Shown here: piece by piece, positions 41,762 to 64,000 of the stretch
How positions within the stretch are numbered: the first letter of the stretch is position 1
Layout: each line of letters starts with the position of its first letter
Assembly (NCBI GenBank): GCA_028571685.1
Contig: CM053141.1
Span: 74,013,833-74,077,832 of the forward strand
Reading direction: 5' to 3'
DNA from: Heterohyrax brucei
Taxonomy: Eukaryota > Chordata > Mammalia > Hyracoidea > Procaviidae
Length of the DNA: 64,000 nt
Made by a program: the position numbers and the translations under genes
Notes under the pieces: model-generated
Told to the model about the DNA's origin: nothing
The model's input: the letters and a program-made list of their open reading frames with translations, nothing else
Database searches by the model: none

Positions 41762-44700
41762 ATCTCTTTTTTGAGTGTAGTCAGTTTCTTCAACGTATTT
41801 AGGTGCTCTGATATTAGGAGCATAAATATTTAATATAGTTAAGTCTTGCTTGTGTACTGAACCTTTCAGCAATAGTGTCCATCTTTGTCCGCAATGGTGG
41901 ATTTTACATTAAAACTGATTTTGTCTGAGATTAGAATTGCCACACCTGCTCTTTTTTGTTCATTGTTAGCTGGATATATACTCTTCCATCCTTTAATTTT
42001 CACCTCGTTCCTATCTTTATGTCCCAAGTGAGTTTCTTGTAGACAACACATGGATGGGTCATGCCTTTTGATCCAAGATGTCACTCGATGTGTCTTTACT
42101 GGAGCATTCAGTCCATTCATATTCAATGTAATTATTGATATGTATGTGTTCAGTGCTACCATTGTGATATGTTTATTTTTGTGTTGATGTTTTCGCTGTT
42201 TTTCTTATTAGTCTGTTCTGGGACATTGTTTTTTGAGAGTTGATTTTTCCCCATTTTCCGAGCTGGTTTTGTAGTTGTTGAGACTCTGTGTTACATTTCT
42301 TGAAATGGCATGTTACATCTCTGTTGTGCTTTACAGCTGCCCTTATGATCTCTCGTAATAAACTATATATAAACCCAATTTTAATTACTACCGGTCTTGT
42401 CATCTTCCTCTCCATCTGGAAGGACTGTAACAACTGTAGTACATCCCTCTTTTTAATATGATGGCACCATAGTTTTCATGATGATCACTGCATTGCTTCT
42501 TTCAGTATTAAAGCTGTGATTGACCTTGGAGCCTTCCCTAACTGAGTAGAGTTCTGAATAATGTGTCATTCTAAAATGTAAAGTTAGTGGTTTTGTTCTT
42601 GTAAGCCAAAGCCAAGAACTTCTTTCAGTATTTCTTGTAGTTTTGGTTTGGTTTTTACAAAGTCTCTGAGTTTCTGTTTATCTGGGAATGTCTTGATTTC
42701 ATTTTCATATTTCAAAGATATTACTCAAACTGATAGAAGAGTTCAGCAAAGTCTCAGGATACAAGATAAACATAAGTAAATCAGTAGGATTCCTTTATAC
42801 CAACAACGAGACTGTTAAGGAGGAAATTATCAAATCTATACCATTTGTGACAGCCCCTAAGAAGATAAAGTACCTAGGAATTAATCTAACCAGAGAAACA
42901 ACAGACCTTTACAAAGAGAACTACAAGCCCTTACTACAAGAAACTAAGAGAGACTTAGATAAATGGAAAAACCTACCCTGCTCATGGATAGGAAGACTCA
43001 ACATTGTGAAAATGTCTGTTTTACCCAAAGCAATTTATTTATATAATGCAATCCCAATACAAGTTCCAGCATCATTTTTTAATGAGATGGAGAAACAAAT
43101 CACCAATTTTGTTTGGAAAGGGAAGAAGCCCCGGATAAGTAAGGTACTACTAAAGAAGAAGAACACACTGGGAGGCCTCTCATTACCCGACCTTAGAACA
43201 TACTACACTGCCACAGTGGTCAAAACAGTCTAGTACTGGTACCAGAACAGACAGATCGATCAATGGAACAGAATTGAGACCCCAGTGGTGACACCATCTT
43301 CCTATGAACAGTTGATATTCGACAAAGGCCCTAAGACATTAAACGGGTAAAAACAGTATCTTCAACCAATGGTGCTGGCAAAATTGGTTATCCATCTGCA
43401 ATAAACTGAATCAAGATCCATATCTTACACCTTATACAAAAACCAACTCCAACTGGATAAAAGACCTAAATATCAAACCTAAAACGATAAAGCTCATCCA
43501 AGAAAAGGTAGGAACAACAATGGAAGTTTTAATACACAATGAGGACAGACTCCAAAATCTGTCAAAGAAACCTCAATCAACAGAGAGAAAATAGATAAAT
43601 GGGAACTATTAAGAATCAAACACTTTTGCTCATCCAAAGACTTTATTAATAGAATTAAAAGAACACCCACAGAGTGGGAAAAAATATTTGGCAACTCATA
43701 TTTCAAAGATAGTTTTGCAGGATATATAATTCGTGGTTGGAAGTTCTCCTTCAAGGCTTTGAATGTATCATGCCACTGTCTCCATGCCAGCATGGTTTCT
43801 GCTGAGAAATCTGACGAAAGCCTACAGGGTTTCCCTCTGAATGTTAGCTTTGTTTTGAGGCTTGCTGCCTTTAAGAGTTGCTGCTTATGTTTCATTTTGT
43901 TAAGCTTGATTATAATATGTCTTGGAGTCTTTATTTTGAGATCTGTATTCAGTGGTGTACAATATGCATCTGAGATGTCTATGTTCTCTTCCTTCATGAT
44001 TTCTGGGAAGCTTTCTGTCAGCAGCTCAGCAGCAATACTCTGTGTGTTCTCAAGTGTCTCATAGTAGAGTCCCACATGCTTCTTAATGTTTCTTCATTCT
44101 TCTTGTTTCTTGTTTCTGATTTCTGCTCATAGACGCTGGCGTCAGTAGCTCTGTCTTCCAAGTCAGAAATTCTTTTTTCCATTTGTTCCATTCTGTTTTC
44201 TTGGCTTTGGATGGAAGTTTCTATGTCTTTGATTTTGTTCTTGATCTGTTGGATTTCAGAGTACTGGTGTTCCATCAGATCGAATAGCTTGCTTTATTTT
44301 TCCTTTTGTTCTGCTGCATTTTGTATAACGTCTAGAAGGGCTCTGTATATAATCATTTTGTATTCACCTTCTGATGATTTCAGAAAAGTTTCTACATCTG
44401 GAAAACTCCTTTGTGGTTTTGTTTGGGAGGCTTCTGAAGCCATGGGTGATTTCTTGTATGCCACAAGTGTCTGTTGCTTTTTGGGTCCCATGTGAGTAAG
44501 TAGAGGCTGGGAGAGATACTGTGAGGATGGACTGCCAATGTTTCTCTAGGCTGCTTTAAAATGTAAAGCAAAAGGTATCTGACCACTTCCCAAGTCAGTC
44601 AGGTTTTCGGGTGTAGAGGTCCCTCTTCCCAGCTGGCAAAGCAAGCACCTCTATATTCAACCCCAGATGATACAAACTAGTTCAAAATACAGCAATGCTA

Positions 44701-45486
44701 CTTAGTGCCCTGTCGGCCTGTGCCGACAGGGCCCAGTCTTAGGCGACACTGTGTAAAGTACTGCTTTTCTGGTAGAAGAGTGCTCTCCTGTGGGCAGGCG
44801 CTGGCTCCCAAGCTAAGAAATAGGTCCAGCTGCGGCCACGGTATCTACGATGGCGTGCCCTCCACACGGTCAGCAGATAGAGGGGCTAAAGGTGCCGAGA
44901 GGTAGTGAGTTCTCTGCTCTGTTGCTGGGCCCCCACTGTAGGTGACACTGTGTAAACTACTGGTTTTCTGTCGGTGAAGCACTGTTCTGTCTGCAAGCGC
45001 TGGCTCCCAGGATGAGAATTAGGTCTCGCTAATATCTCCGTACCCAACATGGTGTCCCGCACACTGGCAGTGCAGTTCCGTACAAACCATGCTGTGGCAG
45101 TGATAAAAAGACAGCCCCAAAGTGGCTAGATTAACAGAGTCCTACTCCTGGCTCTCAAAATATGGAAATTTTGCCTGCCTATCCCACCAGCAGTGCGTCG
45201 GAGTCTAGCCGCTAGGCAAGACCCAGCTCCGCCCGCTGGCCAAGACAGAGGAAAAAAAAAGTCAAAATGGTGTGTTTACCATCAGTCCATGAGAGCCAGG
45301 GCTAACTGGGAGCGGGAGTCAGCGACAGAGATCAGTGGTATGAAGTCGAAATTAACAGCCCTGTGCTGTGTCCTGGTGGCTCACTAGGTGACCAGAAGGC
45401 TCCATTTGATTATGAGTTCAGGTCTTGCTTTCCAGAAGGATACAAGGAGATGTGTGCTTAGTCTGCCAACTTGACTACGCCCCCCC
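41762..45486 (-). mobile_element. L1, 5' UTR to early ORF2, inserted in a SINE and itself interrupted
   Basis: Read on the - strand from 45486: 5' UTR, then ORF1 with a coiled coil (SEIQQIKNKIKDIETSIQSQ) and its RRM/C-terminal part (YPAKLSLKYE | NEIKTFP...), then the inter-ORF region and the ORF2 endonuclease start (VALNTYISIITLNMNGLNAP). ORF2 ends after about 100-130 residues with no poly(A). Frames carry stops. A + strand ORF2 piece interrupts ORF1 at 42721-43695. Confidence 0.88.
42721..43695 (+). mobile_element. L1 ORF2 fragment nested inside the L1 ORF1
   Basis: It encodes an internal ORF2 segment ([20 protein letters not shown] ... [18 protein letters not shown] ... [15 protein letters not shown]), open for about 128 codons and then broken. 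It is flanked by the 16-bp repeat TCATATTTCAAAGATA (42705-42720 and 43696-43711) but has no poly(A) tail. Confidence 0.88.
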
Positions 45487-45608
45487 AAAGGTTGGTAGTT
45501 AAAGTCTGCCAGGTGCTCCTTAGAAACTTTATGGGGCAGTTCTACTCTGTCTTATAGGATAGCTGTGAATCAGAACTGACTCAACAGCACTGGGTTTGGT
45601 TTTTGGTC
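45487..45608 (+). repeat. AfroSINE, right part, split by an L1
   Basis: AAAGGTTGGTAGTTAAAGTC, GGGGCAGTTCTACTCTGTC and CAGAACTGACTCAACAGCAC complete the SINE begun at 41700. AAAGGTT is repeated on both sides of the L1. Confidence 0.85.
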
Positions 45609-46712
45609 ATTATACCAATGGTAATTTTTTAGTTTGGGTGAATGTAGTGTGGTTATAAGAGATGTTAACATTATAGGAAGCTAGGTAAAGAGTGTAAGCT
45701 AAGTCTGTATACTATCTTTGCAACCTTCTAGAAATCTACAGTGATTTCAAAGTAGAAAGTTGAAAAATGATAAAATAGGACACCTTTTAAAAGAATAAAA
45801 AAAAACAGCCCAAAGTAGCACTGATGCCTAACCCTCCACAAAGAAAGACCTGATCGGAAAACAAGCATGAATCTGTCATTTTCCGTCTGACATTCCCTCC
45901 TCCTCCCTGACTGCTTGTGCTTTAAACACATCATGCACTTCATTCAGAAACACATGCCAGATACTGAATGGACTGTGAAGAATGAGACATGGTACCTGCC
46001 TCCTCTGAGTCAGACATACGAACATTAATGATAATATAATGTGAAAAGTTATGTCTTTGAAATAAGTAGACAGCATGCTCAAGGAGGGAAAATTCCATGG
46101 ATAAGGGAGAGGCAGATAATAGTGGCTGGGTGGTATCAGCAATACTGACAGGACATATAAGCTACCTTGTGCCTCTAAACACATCCTACTCTGAGGCTTC
46201 CCATTTTGTACTTTCTCTGCTGGAACACCCTAACACATCTCATCTCCTTACCTAAACTTTCTACTCACTTTTTCAGACTTGGCTGAATAACCCATATGAA
46301 GAATTTTAATTAAATGTAGATTATTTTAATCAAAAAGTAATTATACTCTGAAATGTGAAGATCGCATAATTAAAAAAAAAATTCTTCTCTGCCAGGGATG
46401 TATCTCTGATTCTCAAGATGTGTTTTTCAAAAACTTGCTTTTCAAGGCAACACAGAAACATCTCCCACAAGTCTTCATAATTTCTGTAACATTTCATCAA
46501 ATAGTCACATCACAGAGATTTAGCCTAAGGCCATGAAAAAAAAAAAAAACAGTTTACATACATGAAGATGTTTACTGGAACATTACGAGGATAACTACTG
46601 AATAAACCAGAATAAACCTACTGAACTAAAGAAATAGTGGCAAATCATTTTCTTTCGGACAGAAAGAAAATGTAACACCATGAAAAATAAAGACTAAGTA
46701 TATGCAAATAAT
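45609..46712. other. Intergenic stretch, nothing recognised
   Basis: No gene, SERF1-like or NAIP-like exon or named repeat was recognised here. Confidence 0.4.
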
Positions 46713-46725
46713 GTTTGGAAGGCAT

Positions 46726-48161
46726 GCTGGAGAGGGAATGGAGAAGGTGGAACTCTTCTACACTGTTGGTAGGGTTGCAAAATGGTCCAGCCTCTTTGGA
46801 AAGCAATCTGGCACTTCCTTAAAAAAATGGATATAGATATACCATTTGACCCAGTAATTCCACTACTTGGAATATATCCTACAGAATCAAGGTCTTTCAC
46901 ACCAACGGACACATGCACAAGAATGTTTATCGCAGCACAGTCCACAATAGCAAAAAGATGGAATCAACCCAAATGCCAATCAACAGAGAAATGGATAGGT
47001 AAACTGTGGTATATATACTCAATGGAGCACTACGCAATGATAAAGAATAACGATGATTCCAGGAAACATCTCCTAACCTGGTTTCAACTGCAAGACATTA
47101 TGTTGAGTGAAAGTAGTCAGCGACAAGAGAACAAATACTGTATGAGACCCCTACGATAAGATCTCAAAAACAGACATGTATAGAAGAATAGACTCTTTGA
47201 CAGCTGCAAGGGAGGGGAGGGAGAGAGGGCAGGGGGGCGGTTTAGATTAGATAGTTGCTAGAAATCTGGTTGGGTGAAATCAGTGATAGCACACATTAGA
47301 AACAAGAACATATTAAGTGGACTTCAGCATAACTTGACTACTCCTTCCATCTTAACCTAATATTGCAAGGACAGAGTAGCTGGGACAGGGGACCATGCTC
47401 TCAGGCAAAATCAAGGCCAGTTGGCACAACTAGTGTTTTGCTAAGAGGGCTCTCTGCACCCCACATTGGTGAGTGGCATCTGGGGTCTTAAAAGCTGCCA
47501 AGCTGCCACCCAAGGGCACCACAAATGGTCCCAACTCAGCAGGAACGGATGGTCACTGAGGACCAAAATGACATGGGGTAAAGACAGCCCAGAAGATAGA
47601 GACACCCACATGAGTGGATGCATACATCGACTTGGAACTGGAAGAACCAGATGGTGCCCGGCCACCACCAGTGATAGCCATGATGGAGCTCACTAAGTTG
47701 AATCTCACTGGGAACACAAGAATAAAAAGGGGTGCACCCTGAGATCCCCAATAAAAGACCTCAGTTGATGGTCCAGCAGTTTTGGGGTTCCCCTGGGAGC
47801 ATGGCCCCTGGCCCTGATGCTGCCCTTGCCCATAAATCACAACGAAGGTCCGCTCTTCGGACACAAATGCGTTGGACTTGGCGATGCAGAGTGACCATAT
47901 ATTGGATGCACTTTATGGTTCTATACATCTATAGGCTATCATCCTGCTGACCTCTGGCTGGAGGAAGGAGAGTGGGTGGAGAGGAGGGAAAAGGAGACTG
48001 TTGGGAAGATGAGACATGTATGGAGCAGAGAGGAAGAGTGTGCTGTCACCGGGCAGGGAGAGCAGTGGAAGCTGCATATAGGTGGGCATGTAAGTTTATA
48101 TAGGAATGTACATTTTCACTCAGTCATAGTGAAAAAAAAAAGGGGGGGGGAGAAAAAAAAA
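46726..48161 (+). mobile_element. L1 copy (end of ORF2 and 3' UTR) beside the SMN 3' end
   Basis: Target duplications GTTTGGAAGGCAT (46713-46725) and GTTTTGAAGGCAT (48162-48174) flank it. The 5' part encodes the ORF2 C-terminus (FKKMDIDIPFDPVIPLLGIY without the first residue, then RMFIAAQSTIAKRWNQPKCQ). The 3' UTR ends in an A run broken by about ten Gs. It is convergent with SMN and ends about 100 bp from its poly(A) site. Confidence 0.92.
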
Positions 48162-48261
48162 GTTTTGAAGGCATCTGTATCAAAAACATGTAAATATGGA
48201 CCAGGAGTGTTAAATGAAATGCAAAAACTAGAATATAACACATAATTTTTTTAAGAAACTT

Positions 48262-60070
<11,809 letters not shown>

Positions 60071-61148
60071 CTGGGAGGAGTAAGGAATAAAAAACAATCC
60101 ATGCTTGGATGGGTTTCACAAAAACACACATTCGACAGTACCAAAAGCTGTCTTAATCTAGACATAAGCAAATCACACTGAAAATGGGTATTTTTAACCC
60201 TAAATAAAGCCCCAGGAAGCCTAGTCACTGAGAAGCTATGTTACATTATTCCCAATGATGGAAATCTGCAAACTGTCCAAGATATATGTCATAAAATGAA
60301 TGCTCTACTATTTAATACCTATCTACTGACCACAAACGGACCTCTTCAAGGGTAACCTACATTTCATTCTTTTCTAACACCTGACCATCTGCTTGACTTT
60401 ATGCAAACTAGGGTAATGCTATTCTGACCACAGACCTTATGGGCCAAAGATCTTTTTTCTCTTGACATTGCAGTGTGACTAGATTATTCAAAAGAGAATT
60501 CTCAAAATGTTTAAGCATATAAATTGTTAATGCTGATTATTAAGCAATTAATTTTTCTTCTTAAATAGTAGCGATATTAAATAATAAGATGGGAAAAGAT
60601 CTAAAAATCATTAAGCTATTTTAATTTTTATTTAAATTTAATTCAATTTAAAAATAAACATTTTTGAGTGCTGTGTTCATCACTGGGAGGTATAGGATCA
60701 TACCACCTGCTCTCAGAGATTTGGCCTAAACAAGAGTTTAAGACATATCACCACATAACAGAAACATAATCAAATATTAAAAAGTAAAGTACAAACAGTG
60801 AACGTTTTAATTAAAAGGAAACAAATTAATATATGCTGGATGACCATGGGAGAAGCAGGCCTAGAAAATAAAAATCAAAAGGATTTGGATAGGTAGAGAA
60901 GAAAATAAAAAGCATTCAGAGAAGAGCAGAAGCCAAGAAAAAAGCATAGGAGCAAAAATAAACAGTGTATTTGAGAGATTAGTGAGGCAACAAATCCAAC
61001 TACAATTACGCTCATGTTAGGAGCAGGTGAAGAAAAATCTACACATATAATGTTGGGTGACAATATTAACTAATCAATAATTTGCAAAGAAGTTTACAAT
61101 AAAACTCATTTTTTAAATTATAAAACTAATTTTGTCATTTTCTTCTTA
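60071..61148. other. SMN intron 1, unrecognised part
   Basis: AT-rich intron sequence without a recognisable exon or repeat. SMN exon 1 is not in this window. Confidence 0.4.
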
Positions 61149-61318
61149 AAAATCAAAACCAAAGCCATTGCCATTGAGTCAATTTCAACTCATAGTGACC
61201 CTACAGATAGAGCAGAACAGCCCATAGGGTTTCCAAGGAGTGCCTAGCAGATTTGAACTGCCAGCCTTCTGGTTAGTGGCCTTAGCATTTAACCTCTACA
61301 CCACCAGGGTTTTCATTT
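61149..61318 (-). repeat. AfroSINE, nearly full length, reverse
   Basis: CCAAAGCCATTGCCATTGAG, CATAGGGTTTCCAAGGAGTG and CTACACCACCAGGGTTTTC. Confidence 0.9.
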
Positions 61319-62529
61319 TTGTCACTACACTGAGAGAAGTGTGTTCCAGTGTGAAGTTTATTCTCACAATATGATAAAAAGCACTTAAAATCATTTTACA
61401 AAGACAAAGGGGTTAAATGACTCATTCAAGACTACACCACAACTTGGAAGAGGGGTGCTCCTTAAAGACCTGGTGAAGGAAAAGAGAGCAAAACAGTAGA
61501 AATTAAGAGTCCTGAAGAAATAAAGAAATCACAAATGAGAAGGCACATCAGTCACCCACAACTGCAAAAGGCACCACCGATAAAGGAAATACCACTCCAC
61601 TACAGAAAGACAAGAGGACACTCTTGAAGATACATAGTATGCAACACCAACTCCTCATATACGAAGTGTTACTGCTAAACTAGGAAAATAAGGCATTTCC
61701 CAATGAACAACAACAAAAAAGACACCATTTTCAACAATAAACATGGTACTTGATAGAACTGCCCAAATAACCACAAAACAAAACAAAATTATAACATAAC
61801 ATTCAACTTTTACCAGACAGCCTTAAAGCAGCATCTGTAAAATGGGGGGCACACTTTGAATAAAATGTTTTCTTTAATACCAAAGAGAAAAAGGCAAAAA
61901 AGGAAAACTGTGAATCCAGAATTAAACAAAATCAGGGCAGAAAATGGAAGAGAAAGGTAGACTGACTACAAGGTACACAGGAAGAATATATTTGATGGAA
62001 AACCTACAGAGCACCATGAAAAGGCAAGAAAAAAGTCAAAGGAACAAAAACAAAATTAAAAACAAAGTCGTAGATAAAAATGCACAACAAGGAATATCTA
62101 GTGTATCAATGGGGCCTCTACAGAACAAAAACTAAAAACAACCGCCCCCCCAAAAATCCTGTCTCCAAGCAAAAACACCAAGTCATTTACATAATAAAGA
62201 AAATTAGCATAAGACTTTTTCCACAAAAATTTATGGGGAAAAGAGTATGAGTTAAGGAATTTATATGCAGTCTAGATGGCCTTTAAACAGCAAGACCAAA
62301 GCTAAGTTTAAAATGTGGAAGAATACTATACTCACTAGCCTTTTCCAGAAGAATCTACCAGAGATAAGCTTCATCCAACCACGATATGACTGGAAAAGCT
62401 TTGGTTAAAAAAAAAAACTGTTACTATTAAATACACTTACTTGTAATCTAAGAGAAAAACAAAGGATATTAATGTTATGCTTCAACAAAGCAGAAATAAT
62501 GCAATGTGAAAAAGGGAGAGGGGATGCTG
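61319..62529. other. SMN intron 1, A-rich stretch
   Basis: A-rich sequence with L1-like base composition. I could not align it to a known family and found no exon. Confidence 0.3.
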
Positions 62530-62707
62530 GAGGAAGGGGAGTGGGTGGAGAGGAGGGATAGGAGACTGTTGGGAGGACAGGACATGTATAGAGCAGAGAG
62601 GAGGGGTGTGCTGTCACCACACAGGGAGAGCAGCAGGAGCTGCGTATAGGTGAGCACACAAATTTATATGGCAGTGTACATTTTCATTCAATCATAATAA
62701 AAAAAAG
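62530..62707 (+). mobile_element. L1 3' UTR fragment, strongly 5' truncated
   Basis: GCTGGAGGAAGGGGAGTGGG, GGAGCTGCGTATAGGTGAGC and CATTTTCATTCAATCATAAT, then an A run. Confidence 0.88.
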
Positions 62708-62984
62708 GGTGAGGGAGAAAAAGGGGAAAGAACAACTTCATTATCTTTTACGAAAACAGGAGGTTGAAGTCAAAAGATACTATTTAAAACTGACATGCCA
62801 GATAACAAAATGTAAAAAAGAAATTAAGGGCATTATTAACAAAAGATTCCAAGATAACAAAAACTATTACAAGAGAAATACACAGGTGGCTAAACACCAA
62901 CAGAAATGGAAACAAACATACTTCGCAAAAACAGGAACATAATTAACAATGTATAAGGTAATTATGGAGTCCTGAAAGACTGTC

Positions 62985-63118
62985 TGTTAGAATCCACCCA
63001 GAGATGTCTCAGAAAGAAGGCCTGTTGACTAACTTCTGAAAACTCAGCCAGTGAAAACCCTATGGAGCACAGTTCTGCTCAGACACATGTGAGATTACCA
63101 TGAGTCACCATCCAGATG
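62985..63118 (+). repeat. AfroSINE, decayed
   Basis: AGAATCCACCCAGAGATGTC, CCCTATGGAGCACAGTTCTG and ATTACCATGAGTCACCATC. Confidence 0.7.
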
Positions 63119-63148
63119 TGATTTCAGTCATATAAAAAATGTGAATGG

Positions 63149-63735
63149 CCAAATGGTCCCAACTCAGGAGGAACAGATTATCACCAAGGATCAAACTGAC
63201 ACGGGGGAAAGAGAACCCAGAAGACAGAAACACCCACGTGAATGGATGACTACATCAACATGTGACCAGAAGAACCAGATGGTGCCCAGCCACCACCAGT
63301 GACAGCCATAATGGGGCTCACAGAATCTCAGTGGCAACATGAGAATAAAGAGGTGCACTCTGAGAACTCCACTAAAAGACTGCAATTGATGGTCTAAAGT
63401 CCTCAGGGTTCCCCTGGGAGCGTGGCCCCTAGACCTGATAATGCCCTTGTCCATAAATCATTACTGAGGTCAGTGCCTCGGACAGGAATAGATTGGACTC
63501 CGCAACAGAGTGACCATACCGTGTGTGGACTTTATGGTTCTATGCATCTATAGGATGTCGTCCTACTGGCCTCTTACTAAGGATGAGTGGAGAGGGTGGA
63601 GAAAAAGGGACATGTATAGAACAGAAAGGAAGAGTGTGCTGTTACTGGGAAAGGAGAGCAGTAGGCACTGCACACAAGTGGGTATGCAAATTTAAACTGG
63701 ACTGTACACTTTCACTCAACCACAATAAAAAAAAT
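63149..63735 (+). mobile_element. L1 3' UTR insertion with short target-site duplication
   Basis: TGTGAATGG flanks it at 63140-63148 and 63736-63744. It starts at AAATGGTCCCAACTCAGGAG without its first bases aligned and ends with an A run. Confidence 0.85.
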
Positions 63736-64000
63736 TGTGAATGGACTTAACCTGCCTATGAAAAAAAATCCTTTTCCAATTGGTTCACAAAGCAAGTCTA
63801 ATCTACACTGCATACATAAAAGACACCTAAAATAAAGCAACTCAGAAAAGTAAAAACCCAATGGATGCCCACTATCTCCACTACAATAAACTCTGAATTG
63901 AAGGCAAAGTAATTGAATAAAACAAGAAAACATACAAGAATTGGAAAAGAAAAAATTGAACTATTTGTATTTGAAGATGATAATAATAGTGTACCTAGAA

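Noticed and set aside
42847-43233. 128-codon open frame, possible gene
   Set aside because: It is L1 ORF2 coding sequence ([22 protein letters not shown]), a retrotransposon fragment with no host gene role seen.
43494-44586. Several - strand open frames with a coiled coil, possible gene
   Set aside because: They are consecutive parts of L1 ORF1 in different frames, interrupted by stops and a nested insertion.
60071-64000. SMN exon 1 within the window
   Set aside because: No CpG island and no MAM.SGGSGG-type coding start was found on the - strand; exon 1 must lie further right.

Overview
This window is mammalian nuclear DNA. The repeats point to an afrotherian, most likely a paenungulate such as an elephant. 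They are tRNA-derived SINEs of the type I know as AfroSINE, RTE LINEs that share the SINE tail, L1 tails of a type I associate with elephants, and a family of mariner elements. The species call is an inference from repeat types; the gene calls rest on reading exons codon by codon.

Two housekeeping genes lie tail to tail. GTF2H2 (the p44 subunit of TFIIH) is on the + strand. It has a CpG-island promoter near 2.7-3.1 kb, and 15 coding exons from 9209 to 28389 that join into an intact 395-codon frame. SMN (survival motor neuron) is on the - strand. Its exons 2a to 8 run from 60070 down to about 48262; exon 1 and the promoter lie beyond the right edge. The visible SMN coding sequence is 268 codons plus stop, in frame throughout.

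Layout: 1-2.6 kb is upstream sequence with a degenerate minisatellite and SINE pieces. 2.7-9.2 kb is the promoter and first intron of GTF2H2, which carries an inverted RTE with a mariner and an L1 tail nested inside. 9.2-28.4 kb holds the GTF2H2 coding exons. 28.4-48.2 kb is the convergent intergenic region, with no recognisable gene. It is packed with an LTR-like element, a mariner, a palindromic mariner-derived element, L2 and old L1 pieces, and a large L1-in-L1-in-SINE nest. 48.3-60.1 kb holds SMN. 60.1-64 kb is SMN intron 1.

GTF2H2 serves nucleotide excision repair and RNA polymerase II initiation; SMN serves snRNP assembly. They are neighbours by conserved synteny and not one pathway. 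In human the same two genes are also convergent, but SERF1 and NAIP sit between them; neither is visible here. No new molecular system is evident. The points most worth checking are in SMN: a 12-bp in-frame duplication at the end of exon 3, an eroded polyproline tract in exon 5, a Phe-to-Val change at the exon 6/7 junction, a diverged ISS-N1 silencer, a perfect 36-bp duplication in intron 7, and a last exon that looks largely derived from an ancient L1.
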